From: Flectonema sp. DT1601
Lineage: Eukaryota; Euglenozoa; Diplonemea; Diplonemida; Diplonemidae
Length of the DNA: 64,000 nucleotides
Reading direction: 5' to 3'
Assembly (NCBI GenBank): GCA_964019425.1
Contig: OZ025846.1
Span: 310,001-374,000 of the forward strand
Positions 14,201 through 25,565 of this stretch are shown here, in pieces (position 1 is the stretch's first letter; every line of letters begins with the position of its first letter). Position numbers and translations under genes: made by a program. Under the pieces are notes generated by a model. The model was not told the DNA's origin, made no database searches, and saw only the letters and a program-made list of their open reading frames with translations.

Positions 14201-17200
14201 AAGACTTTTGAAATGGAAATAAGTCAATTGACTACCCAAAGAAAAACATTAGAAGAAGACATCACAAACCTGACTGAGAAACTTCGCAAGTCGACCTCAG
14301 CCATCAATGAGATGAACACCAGTAACGATGATCTCAACACTGAAATGAGAAACTTAAAGGATCGATTAGACGACTCAAATTCCAACAACAACAATCTTCT
14401 GTCTGAAAGAGAACAACTTTTAGAAACTACAAACGGAGAACTTGAGAACCTGAGGAGTGAAATATCTCATCTCACAACAGATCTTTCTGACTACCAACAG
14501 AGAATCTCAGAACACGAATTAATTACAACCGATAAAGACGCGACTATCACACAATTAACTGAACAGCTATTCGAAGCCTCAAGTTGTATGTCGTTGTTGA
14601 GAGAAGAACTTTCTGAAGGTGAGACACAAGAACGGGAACTCAAAGAAGAGCTGTCGCTTCTAAAAGTCACACAACATACTTCACAGCAACGTGAAAAACT
14701 GTTATCGAATACCGTCGATTCGTTGAGACTTGAAAATAATTCTCAAGTCAGAGTGATATCTGATTTAAGAATGTCTGAATCTGGTCTACAGCTTCACGTC
14801 GCCAGCCTAACTGGTATGATTACTGAACTCGAAGAAACGAATATTAAATATTCGAAGCAACATGAAGATCTAAATAATCTTCAGCTTGACGTCACTCGTT
14901 TCCAAGAACTGTGTGAAAGGCGATCTGCTGAACTTGATTTCTGCAACTTTATAGCTGCTGAGCAATATGTATTGAATGAATTTAATATTGACAGTTTGAA
15001 AAAAGAAGTTTCGTCACTTTCAAGTGATCTTGTTGAAAAAAGAACTACCATTGATCGACTTCTTCAGGAATTGGGTGTGAAGGATAACAACATTGAAGAA
15101 TACAAGAAAGATTGTATTGAAAAGCAAGTCATTGAATCTGGACTCCAACTTCATGTCGTCAGTCTGACTGAAGAAATGAGATCTGTTGTTGAGTCGAATG
15201 ATATAAAAATTAAAAATCTCAACAACGAGTTGACAACTTCAGTATCACAAGTTTCTGCTTTAGAAAACAATCTTTCACAGCTGAACAAGACTGAAGATTC
15301 TTTATCTACTAAAGTGACATTCTTATTAACTGAAGTAGAGAACATTACCCGTCAAAACACTCAATTAATTAACGATAATACTTCCCTTCAGAAACAATTA
15401 TCTGACTCTGTTGATGTTAATGAACAATTGAAGGATGAGATCTCAAAACTTACTGAGAGTGAGACAACTTTAAAAAGTAATTCAGAGATGCTGTCCCAGC
15501 AATTGGAAGACCTGAGAAGTGAACTCTCACAACTAACTGAGAATGAGACAACATTACGTTCTGAAATAGCGCATCAAATTATTACAATTACATCACTTCA
15601 GAGTGAAGTATCTGAACTAGTTGAGGCAGCGAGAATAACGACAACAGAACTGTCGTCTGCCGCATCCAACAACGACAAACTGCAGCAACAGTTTTCAGAA
15701 CTTTCTGAAAGTGAGAATTCACTTCGCGTCGACTTCAAGGATCTCATCGGTGAGAAGACTTCCCTTCTGGGTGAAGTGTCTCAGCTGACTAAACAATTAT
15801 CTGACTCTGTTGATGTTAACAAACAATTGAAGTCTGAGATCTCAAAACTTACTGAGAGTGAGACAACTTTAAAAAGTAATTCAGAGATGCTGTCCCAGCA
15901 ATTGGAAGACCTGAGAAGTGAACTCTCACAACTAACTGAGAGAGAAGGAACTCTAACAGATGTGAATGAAAGACTTCAGAGTGAAATATCACAACTAACT
16001 GAGAAGGTGACATCACTTCAAAGTGAAGGATCTCAAGTGAGGGAACAATTATTTAAATCAAATGAAGTTAATAACAAACTTCAATCAAATGTCTCTCAAC
16101 TAAATGAGAACGAGATGACTCTCACTGAAGAACTGGCTGCCTCAACATCAGAAGTTACAGCCCTGCGAAGTGAGTTCTCAAAACTAACTGAGAAAGAAGC
16201 TACTCTGAAGAGAGAGATCTCAGCCACCACAACCACAAATGAGAGAATGCAGACAGAGATATCGAAGTTGGTTGAGAAACAACAACTCCTCACTACGACC
16301 AACACAACTCAACAGAATGAAACAGCGCAGTTAAAGAGTAATATTCAGAGACAGGTTGACCGCACTACAGACTTACTCGCTGACATGACAACAAAGCAAC
16401 AGAAGATTGATACGTTGTTAGAAGAGGTAGATATGCTTCAAAAGGAAATTATTTTACTAAAACAAGAAATGAAGACACAAACTGACGACAATCAGAAACT
16501 TGCTGCTGAAGCTCGACAATTTGAAACGACGACCATCTCGCTGGCTTCTGACATTGAGAGACTTGTTACCGCACACTCTGAGGAAGTATCGAACTTAGCC
16601 GATCAACTGGAAGTCTTAAAACAACAGTTATCAACGTCAGTGAGTGAATTCGAAACTCTAAAAAGATCTCATCAAACAGAGGCACAAGAAGTTCTCAGAT
16701 TGACTGAAAAATACGAAAATAAAATTGAGCAATGCGAGGGATTACAACAACAGCTTTCTACCGCGACAGCCGCACACAAAACAAAATTCTCAGAAGTAAC
16801 AATTCAACACAACAATGAAATATCTGTTCTTGAGAATGAGATTGGGGATCTCAATGAAAGTATGAAGCGACTCGTTGCTGATCACGAAAGTCAACTTGAA
16901 ATTCATCGAAACACTACAAATGAATTAAAGTCAACTCACAACAGAGACATTACAACACTCGAGATGAGAGTAAGTAAAACTTCTGATGATCACAACACCA
17001 CTACTGCTACTTTAAAATCGACTCATCACAGAGAAGTATCAAATCTTCAGGAGAGATATCAACTACTGACACAAAGCCATCAAGTTGAAATCAAGAACCT
17101 CACATCCCACCAGACTGAACTTCAAAACGACATCACCTCCTTGAACAATCAAATAGCAACACTCGCTACTACCACTGAAGGCCTAAAAAGCAGAAACCAG

Positions 17201-20200
17201 GACCTTGAGAGCCAACTCGTTTTAAAATCCAGTACACTAACTGAGAAGTCTGCTGCTATGGGTACCATGTCGGCAAAGGTTTTTTCACAGTCTGAAAAAA
17301 TGACCGTCCTGAGAACCGAACTTGTTGGAAGTGAAGAGATTGTTGCTAGCCTGAAGGCTGAACTTGCCTTAAAGGAAAGTGAGGTTGGAGAATTAAAGGA
17401 AAAGTGTAGTCGGTATGAAGAAGAGAGAAGTGAATTAAAAACAAAACAACAGTCGATTGAAGGCAACCTTCTCGAGAGAAATTCTGAACACACCAAACTT
17501 CAAAAACAACTCCGCGACAATGAGAAATCACGACTTCAGCTTCAAGATGATATAAAGAAATTTCAGTTAACAGAAATTGACAATTCACAAACATGCATCA
17601 AACTTAATAATGAGCTTCGGACTATTAAAATTGAAGTCACCGACGCCACTCAAAGAATTGTTCAACTTGAAGCAGAAAACAAGAAACTTCAAACTACTCT
17701 CACTCAATCAGAACAACAAATAACTTCATTAAAAGAAAAGTTATCCACAACTCAGACTTCTATTAACAGTAAGAAGAACACGATACGAACGATGCATAAT
17801 GAAGTCAGTTTATTATTAATGTCTATTCTTGATACTGAAAGAGTTGATACGTTTCGTCGTACTAGTGCTGAAGATAATAAACTGCTTTGGGAAACTATTG
17901 TAAGTGAAGCAAGACCAAGAATGGAGGTGTTTAGAAACAGATCAATCGTGAGAGATATTGAGATTAATAATGTTTTATCAAAACTCGAAGGTATGGTAGC
18001 GGTGGAGTCATCTTCATCCGATTCAACGACAGCAACTGAAGACGCTTTTTCAAGAGTTGAAAAACAAGCAGCGAAAACTCTTGCGATGAGTGTCTACGCG
18101 ACAAACTTAACAATTGAATATCAGTCAAAGATAACAGAATTAAAAGATCAGTTGGAGAGTTGTAAACAAGACCTATCAGACGATACTAAGAAAACGATCA
18201 CAAATCTTCAATCTCAGGTCGTGTTATTGACAACCCAATTAGAAGACATATCCTCTGCTACTGGTTGCAGTAATTGCGCTTCTCCAAGAAGACAAGTCGA
18301 CACTCTTCAAGGGAAACTATCACTTCTTCAGAGTACCAGTAGAAGGTCACTCGAAACTCAACAAGAGCATTCTGCAAAAGAAAGGCTTGAGCTTACTCAA
18401 TCACTTGATAAAGAAAAGACTCATCGAAGAAATGCCGCCAATCAACTTCAAGTTATGTCTGTTCAATGCGATACTTTAAAAGCAGAGAAGTTAAACATGA
18501 TCGATTCTATTAAAGAGTTAGAAAGAGTTATCAAAACTCTAAAACAAGGATCTTCCAATGAAACAAACAACCTACGGAGTGAGACTGATGAGCTCCGAGG
18601 AACAGTTGCGAACCATCAACAGAATGAACAACTACTACAAGATCAAATTAATAAATTAGAATCCGACGTGAAAATTATGTCTAAAACCATAACATCACAT
18701 CAAGAAGAGTCAAGTCAAAGAGAAGCGTCTCTTAACAAAGTAACATTAGCTCTGAAACATCAACAAGAAGCCTCTGACGACTATTCAAACCTCGTGTCAG
18801 AACTACAACACAAAGTGATACTATTAACCAGTAAGATATCATCATTGCAACAGGAGGTGGTCGATTTGAATAATGAAAACACCAAATGTACTACAAAATT
18901 ACAACAAGAACAAAAACAAGTATCAACACTGACTATCACTGTAAAGGATTATGATGAGAAAATCAAATCACTTACACAACAGTTGACAGACTCTAAAGAA
19001 ACAGTCGCAGAGTTGGAAGAAATGTCATCAAAGAGCGTCATTCAGATCACTGAATTGAAAAACTCACTTCAGAAAGAGAGAAAAAAAGCCTCAGAGGCTG
19101 AGTCACTCCAACAGCAGTTAGTAGAAGCATTGTCAGCAGTAACTGTTTCTAAAAATAGAATCCTTGACTTGGAAGGATTATTATCTACGTGTACATCAGA
19201 CAATGAAACAACCAATTCGATACTTCATCACCAAAATGAGAATTTGAGATGTGATTTAGTAGCAGCTCAGGATACCACAACTCGGCTTCAAAGTAAATGT
19301 TCTCACCTTGAAAACGACATTAAAATTTTCAGAGTGAACGAAAACCAACACGTCGACACCATATCAGAATTAGAACGGATTAATAAAAAACTACGAATGG
19401 ATTTATCGACAACTGAACAAACAAAAACCGACGTAACCATCAAACTAACGTCAGTTGAAAAACAGTACCAAACCTTAGAAAGACAACTCAGCGATCAAAT
19501 ATCTGACAATGAGATTAGAATAACACAACTACTCAGAACGAATGAGGACCTTCAATCAGACCTGTCAGTTGCTCGGGAATGTGAAATTAAATACTCTGAA
19601 CAGAATGCTATTCTTGAGAGTAGTCTTCAGGATTTTAAAAAATGTCGACTTGAATTGTCCTCAGCACTCGATCATAATAATTCTATTGAGAAACACATTA
19701 AGTCACTCAGTCAAGAACAACACAAATTTATAAATAAAATTTCAGACTACGAAATCAGAGTAACCAGCTTAACTCAGAAAGACGAACAACAACTTCGAAT
19801 GATTGAAGATCTGAAAGCCACAGTCATAACCTTGAGAGAAACATCTCATGAAAAATGCAACGAAACCATCCAAGAGCTAAGAAAGACGATCAGAGAATTG
19901 ACCAACACTCATGAGATGCTCGTTGAAGAACATAACGAGGTCCTAAATCAGCTAGAAAAAGCACACGAACTCAAAGTAAACACCACCAATGAACTTACAG
20001 TCGTTAAAGCAGAGTACAGCACTTTACAAGAATACCACGATAATCACAATGACAGCCTCGTAGAGTTGGCAGATGATCTGAATACGAGTCTTGTTCAGTC
20101 TCATATTCAAAAACAAGCAGTTGAGAAACACCTGAATGAAAGTTTAGACATCAGTTATGAAGCGACAGAGCAAAATAAAAGTATCCTAGATAAGTTAGCT

Positions 20201-21094
20201 TCGGTGGGTTCTGCTAATAATGTTTTGGAGGAACAGGTGGTTAGACTTCGTGAAAGACTTTTGTATTTTGAGAAATCTGATTCTCCAAAACAACAACAAC
20301 AACAACACCATCAACATCACCAATCGGATTCTGACAGAGTTCATGATTTAGAAGAACAGATTAGAGTCTTAACAGAACAACAACAACAACAACTCCATCG
20401 TGACTCAAACATTGAAATGTTAGAAAACGAAAGAGACGCACTCGCAATGACTCAGAAAGAGATAATCACTGAATTGGAAAAAACCGCAAGAGAACTCGAC
20501 GATACTAAAAAAGAAATATCCGCCTCACACATGCTACGAGACAATCTTGAAGTCCAATTATCTGAAGCAAGAAGAGAGATTGATAATCTGATTTCTGAGA
20601 TCGAAACAATGAAATCGTCAGGTGATATAGAAACAGTCATGTCTCAGTTAAAAGCAGCTCAACAAGAACTCTTACACCGCGATGATGTGATTCTTTCGTT
20701 GAAGCAGGTTGAGTCAAGAAAACCACCTCTCCATAAAAAACAAAAAAAGACAACTGACAAACCCCGTCTCGACCTCGCAGAGGAAACTGCTGCTCACTTG
20801 ATGTCAGAAAACAGAGAACTACTTATATCGAAGAAGCATTTTGAGAAGGAAATTGAAAGACTTAAGCGACGACTGACTGAACAACTGAGTGAGTTGACTT
20901 CGTCACAACAAGATCGTGATCGTTGTCACGCTGATTTAGTGATGGCTAATGACACTCTTTCAAAATTAACAACTCAGATTGAAGAGCAGCGTATTCTACT
21001 TCATTCACTTGAGGCATCGTCTCAACGAAGATCTCACGAGGAGGGAATCTTAAAAAGAGAAATTCAATCAATAGCCAACCAGTTCACACAGTAG
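5204..21094 (+). CDS. giant coiled-coil protein (about 5,232 aa)
   Basis: Three exons join in phase: 5204-5449, 5520-6459 and 6582-21094. Introns are 70 and 122 nt; the second has a GTTCGT donor and CCAACAG acceptor. The start at 5204 follows a poly-A run and opens a basic, Ser/Arg-rich head (about residues 1-45). Nearly all the rest has heptad periodicity with Leu at a/d positions and is rich in Glu, Lys, Gln, Ser and Thr. Coil breaks include a Pro/Ser region with SP motifs around residues 690-780, CxxC motifs near 1,421 and 4,291, and a Gln/His tract near 4,965. Residues about 2,195-2,940 are built from highly similar 63- to 70-residue units (9 or 10 heptads). No motor, kinase or membrane segment is seen. 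Size and make-up suit a golgin, nuclear-pore TPR-like, centrosomal or flagellar-root scaffold, but long coils match each other by composition, so no family is assigned. Confidence 0.93.
11980..14220 (+). repeat. in-frame tandem duplications inside the giant coiled-coil gene
   Basis: Units starting with the residues LESDV recur every 63, 67 or 70 residues. Long DNA stretches are near-identical at an offset of 999 bp (12421 against 13420) and others at 1,008 bp (12921 against 13929). The offsets are multiples of three, and the repeated unit is close to a whole number of heptads, so duplication preserved both reading frame and coiled-coil phase. Copies are mosaic: a segment starting near 13129 matches 13734 rather than the 999-bp partner, implying several exchange events. 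A smaller 399-bp offset duplication occurs at about 15391-15540 and 15790-15945. Confidence 0.92.
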
Positions 21095-21781
21095 TAGGTT
21101 TGATTGATTCTATTTTGAATTTTGAATTCTTTTTTTTTTTTTTTTTTTTTTCCCTTCAATCTTTGTTTCATAATTGAAGAAAACGACTGACTCCTCTCCT
21201 CCCCACCTTTCACTTTTTTGTTGATGAATGTATAGACAAAAAAACAAACAACAAAAAAAAAAAAATATAAAAGCGGGGGATGTACACAGACTTATAGACT
21301 TTATTTTTATTCCCAAATCGATCTTCCCCTTTCATATTGTAGATTTTAGATTCTTTCACAATATACTAACTTGAAACAAAAACGGAAAAAAAAAAAAAAA
21401 AAAAAAAAAAGGAAATGAAATGAAATAAAATCCTGAATGGCAACACGAGACAGCAGATAAGTGAAACATCTGCAGAGTGTTTACCGATACTAATGTTTGT
21501 TCAGTCAACCTTATCCAATTCGTATATTTATATTGTGAATATGCGACAAACAATTAGCCTTCCATCCTCCCCCTTCTCTCCCCGTCTTTAAAATTGTATT
21601 CAAAGATAGATTTTAGATTAATTAGGATGTTGGGGATTGGTTGTGTTTCTGAATTATATTACTTCATCCTCCCCTCCTTCTGCAGGACAATAAAATCCTT
21701 CCCTTCTGTAAAGCATAGTGTTATGTTATGAGAGTGGTGGTTTTCTTTTTTATTATTATTTTCTCTCAACTAGTTTATGTA
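21095..21781. other. AT-rich intergenic spacer
   Basis: No gene is supported. The spacer holds a long T tract just after 21130, a long A tract around 21386-21410, and a purine/pyrimidine-skewed stretch. A TATTTTCTCTCAACTAG run ending at 21773 lies 8 nt before the next start and looks like a leader acceptor. Confidence 0.5.
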
Positions 21782-22633
21782 ATGACCAGCCCGTCTCCAA
21801 AGAGCAGAACCAAACCGAGGGAGAGACACGAAGGATGGAACGTGTTGGGACAGAATCCACCTCAAGGATGGAATCGAGTTCCACTCCAACCTGGTGGTAA
21901 ACACGTAGATAAGTTAAGATGGAATGCTAGATATTGTAAGTTAGGTGGTTGTAGTATATGTTGGGCAGGTGATATCGAAGGCTGCAGACGAGCAAATGGA
22001 GAAAAGTTCATCCCAAGCAGATACAGCAGAAGTCCAAGCCCTCGCAGAACAACTCCACGAAAGAAACAAACTCATTCAGGTCCTCATTCGCCATCACTGA
22101 ACCCTCGTTCATACCGACAGTACTTACCTGGTCAGGTGGGGGGTTTAGATGATGTCTCTTCTCCGATTACTGGAAGGTTGTATTATCCGAATTCACCTCT
22201 TGTTACGAATGTGATAACTGAAGAAGGTATTCTTTTATTATTTTGAGTGGTAATGTGTCTTCTGTTTGGTGAGATTGTGGGAGGATAAAAAAAAACAAAA
22301 AAAACAGGAATTAGCGAACAACCAGTAGCCAGTGACCCTGACAGAATAGATAAGTTAACATCGTACTTAGAATCTGAGAGGAAGCGGTTGCATCATACGG
22401 CACTTGATTTTTATCGTGCAACAGGACAGGCTCCTATTGCGCCATCATCGTCACCGAGACAGGCTGCCGCTAGATTGAAAGCACATGACGTGTTGAGAGG
22501 GGAATCCTATTCACCTTTTCGTCACGAGGGTCCAGTAGCTCCGATTAAAACATCTTTAACACCGTCAGTTCATCTAAGTCATTCTCCAAGAGCTGCTGCG
22601 CTTCCTTCCGATGTGTTCTACCCAACTGGGTAG
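21782..22633 (+). CDS. small two-exon protein of unknown function
   Basis: Exons 21782-22226 and 22308-22633 join in phase across an 81-nt intron with a GTATTC donor and an A-rich acceptor, giving 256 residues. I chose the ATG at 21782 because it follows a pyrimidine-rich AG by 8 nt; an upstream in-frame ATG at 21728 would add a hydrophobic leader lying across that acceptor. The N-terminal third has Trp/Gly/Pro-rich motifs (GWNVLGQNPPQGWN) and a Cys cluster (CKLGGCSICWAGDIEGC). The middle is Ser/Pro/Arg-rich (SRSPSPRRTTPRKK). The C-terminal part is helical and then Pro/Ser-rich. I do not recognise the family. The Cys cluster could bind metal. Compositionally it could be a microtubule-associated or flagellar small protein, but that is a guess. 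Confidence 0.75.
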
Positions 22634-22801
22634 GCATCTTGTTTTATAATTTTATTCTAACCTTTTGCATCCATAAATTAAACCTTACCCTGTATTGTAT
22701 TGTACGCGTTATTTTATAAAGTCTGTTGAGTGTCAGTCGCGTTAGTATAATTGTCTTTTTGTTTTCAGTGTCGTATTTTATCTCACAGCCTATTCCACAC
22801 G

Positions 22802-24979
22802 ATGAGTGACATAACTTGGTACTCTGAAGGCTATGAGATGGCGGAGAAGAGCGGTCGCTTAGTAGAAGCCTTTTACGGTAAACGCAAGAAGGGCAAAGTC
22901 ATATCCCTGACCCTAATGGGTCAGAAGTGCAGCATTGATTTTGATAAAATGCAAATGACAAAAGACGGTGAGAAAAAGAAATACAAATTAAAGAGAAGCG
23001 ACGGATCTGATTCTGAATCCGAAGAAGAAAGTTCTTCCAGCAGCAGCACTGAAGAAGAAGCAACTTGGGAATACAAACATACAAAGAAGGGTTGGCAGCC
23101 GTTAAAAACTGGTTTCCAACTTGCTTTGGAGAAAGCCTACACTGGATCCAAAGGTTCGAAGTCCTTTGATAAGAAAATAGGAAAGGAAACCCTCACATTT
23201 GATCTCAAAAATATGACCAAAAAAGATAAATCTACGGGAGAAAAAACAAAAATTAGACGAGTTTGTGACGATGAAAGCAACTCTGATTCGGAACCTACAC
23301 CAAAAAAGACCAAATCAAAAAACACAAAAAAGAGTAGCAAATATGAGAGCGAGTCATCAGAGGACGACTCTCCTGCACCATCCAAATCAAAGAAGGAAAA
23401 AGAGAAGGCTGCGGCTAAGAAAAAGTCAAAGAGAACTGAAGAAAGTGATTCTGATGATGAAGAACGTACGAAATCAGCAAAGGTAACGATAAAACCGAAA
23501 TCAGTGAAGTCTTTTGGTAAAAAGAATTTGATAAAGAAAGGAAGAGGTGTTGTAGAACCATTGTCTGGTAAGCAAGCAGACTGTCACATCTACGAATCGG
23601 GAGATGATGTTTTCCAATGCATGCTAAATCAAAGTAATGTTCACGCTAATAATAATAAGTTCTACCAAATTCAACTTATCGAGTCAGATTCTGGTGGTAA
23701 TTGGTGGGTCTTTACAAGATGGGGAAGAAACGGTACTCCTGGTTCAACTGGAATCAAACCATTCGGAACAATTGCGGCAGCAGAGAAGGAATTTAAAACA
23801 AAATTCAGAGCAAAGACACTCAACCAATGGGACAGCAGAGATGATTTTGTCAAAAGACCAAATCAATACCAACTAATGGACATTACTCACGGTTCTGATG
23901 CTGACTCCGACTCAGACGCAGCCTCTGAAAATGACACTCCTTGCAAACTCGAACCCGCACTTAAAAGCGTCATCGAACTCATCTCTGATAAAAAGGTAAT
24001 GCTTCAGACTATGAAACAGTTTGAGATCAATACAGATGAGTTGCCATTGGGGATGATCTCAAAAAAACAAATTAAAAGTGCATTCCAACACCTAAAACAC
24101 ATTGATCAAGAATTGAGAAAAAAAAATCCCTCAAGAAAAGTTCTAGCAGACGAGAGTTGTGGGTTTTACACGTTGATTCCTCACGTTGTTGGAATGAAAC
24201 AGCTACCGATTATAAGATCAGACGAAATGGTTCAGGAAAAGATGACAATGTTAGACGCATTGGCTGACATTGAAGTCGCAGGAAAGATTTTGAAAGATTC
24301 TAAAAAATCAAAACAGCATCCTTTAGACGCCGCGTACGAAGCTCTTCATTGTCAACTCAATAGAATAACGAAAGATCATGGAGACTTTAAGCTCATCAAA
24401 GACTACATTGCGAATACTCATGGTCCTACTCATAGAACCTTTTCTCTTGACGTTGAAGAAGTTTTTGCTGTCGACAGAGAAGGTGAATCTGAGAGATTTA
24501 CTGAAGAAATTTCAAACAAAACTCTCCTCTTCCACGGATCTCGTAACAGTAATTGGATGGGTATTCTTGGACAGGGATTACGTATTGCTCCACCAGAAGC
24601 ACCAGTCACTGGGTATATGTTTGGAAAGGGTGTTTACTTTGCTGACTGTTCTTCCAAGTCAGCCAACTACTGCAAGACTTCTCGCAAAGACAACATTGGT
24701 TTTATGACTTTGAATGAAGTTGCTCTTGGAAAGACGCACGATCTAACTGCTGCTAAATACATTGAAAAACTACCCAAGGGATGTCAATCAACGAAGGGTT
24801 GTGGATCTCACGAGCCTTCAACAACAATGACTTGTGATAATGGCATCAACTGGCCTTTGGGAAAGTTACAAGAATCGAAGTACGAAGACGATACTAACCT
24901 ACTGTACAATGAATACGTAGTTTATGACGTTTCTCAAATTAGAACAAAATATTTGGTAAAATTGAAATTTAATTACTGA
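22802..24979 (+). CDS. poly(ADP-ribose) polymerase, WWE-WWE-WGR-PRD-catalytic
   Basis: A single exon encodes 725 residues. It transfers ADP-ribose from NAD+ to proteins, typically at DNA breaks in the nucleus. Domains in order: a WWE-like domain (about 4-58, ending CSIDFDKMQM); a second WWE-like domain (about 80-145, ending in FDLKNMTKKDKSTGEKTKIRR); a Lys/Ser/Asp/Glu-rich linker with basic clusters usable as nuclear localisation signals (about 150-250); a WGR domain (about 255-360) with the signature RWGR at 306-309; the helical PARP regulatory domain (about 380-505); and the catalytic domain (about 515-725). The H-Y-E triad is intact: His578 in FHGS, Tyr612 in GKGVYFAD and Glu704 in NEYVVYD, as expected for a chain-forming PARP. 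No zinc fingers or BRCT are present. The ATG at 22802 lies 34 nt after a TTTTCAG at 22762-22768; an upstream in-frame ATG (22751) precedes that acceptor and is less likely. Confidence 0.95.
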   Translation: MSDITWYSEGYEMAEKSGRLVEAFYGKRKKGKVISLTLMGQKCSIDFDKMQMTKDGEKKKYKLKRSDGSDSESEEESSSSSSTEEEATWEYKHTKKGWQPLKTGFQLALEKAYTGSKGSKSFDKKIGKETLTFDLKNMTKKDKSTGEKTKIRRVCDDESNSDSEPTPKKTKSKNTKKSSKYESESSEDDSPAPSKSKKEKEKAAAKKKSKRTEESDSDDEERTKSAKVTIKPKSVKSFGKKNLIKKGRGVVEPLSGKQADCHIYESGDDVFQCMLNQSNVHANNNKFYQIQLIESDSGGNWWVFTRWGRNGTPGSTGIKPFGTIAAAEKEFKTKFRAKTLNQWDSRDDFVKRPNQYQLMDITHGSDADSDSDAASENDTPCKLEPALKSVIELISDKKVMLQTMKQFEINTDELPLGMISKKQIKSAFQHLKHIDQELRKKNPSRKVLADESCGFYTLIPHVVGMKQLPIIRSDEMVQEKMTMLDALADIEVAGKILKDSKKSKQHPLDAAYEALHCQLNRITKDHGDFKLIKDYIANTHGPTHRTFSLDVEEVFAVDREGESERFTEEISNKTLLFHGSRNSNWMGILGQGLRIAPPEAPVTGYMFGKGVYFADCSSKSANYCKTSRKDNIGFMTLNEVALGKTHDLTAAKYIEKLPKGCQSTKGCGSHEPSTTMTCDNGINWPLGKLQESKYEDDTNLLYNEYVVYDVSQIRTKYLVKLKFNY

Positions 24980-25565
24980 AAACACCAACCAAACAACACA
25001 TGTAAACTAGAAATACAGGCCCATCACAAAGTCATTCTTTGTTTCGTTATCCTACTTGCCTTACGTTTCAATGTCTACAGTGAAAACAAACACGAAATCC
25101 TCTTTTGGGGTGTAGATTTTTTTTTTTTTTTTTTTTTTGCTCCCCAATTCACAAAAAATTAGGTTATTGGTCAACCACTTTTTTCTCTTTCTCTCTTTTT
25201 TTTTTTTTTTTTTTTTAAAAAAGTTATTGTGTTTTCTGTATTCTTTCTTCAGCAACCAAAAAATAGTCGAAAAAGAATTAAAACAAAAAAAATAGTGAGA
25301 CGTTAATCTTCCCAAAACTAGTTGATAGCAGTGTGCCTTTTTTTTCTTAAGCTAAATCCCGTCGCGCAAAACTTCTTTTTATAGCATAATACCGATATAG
25401 ATATCGGTGATTGACTTTTTATTATTTTAGATGTGAAATTGAAAACTTTTTATTTCTTTATTTTTATTTTTTTCTAGTAAAAAAAACAATAACTGACGGA
25501 AAATGCGAGTAAGGTAAAGGAAACCTCCCCCCCCAGGGCTATCTGATTTTCATCGCAACTTCCTC
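24980..25565. other. AT-rich intergenic spacer
   Basis: No gene is seen. T tracts lie near 25117-25138 and 25197-25216. A pyrimidine-rich run ends in TTTCTAG at 25471-25477, 89 nt before the next start, and is a candidate leader acceptor. Confidence 0.5.
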
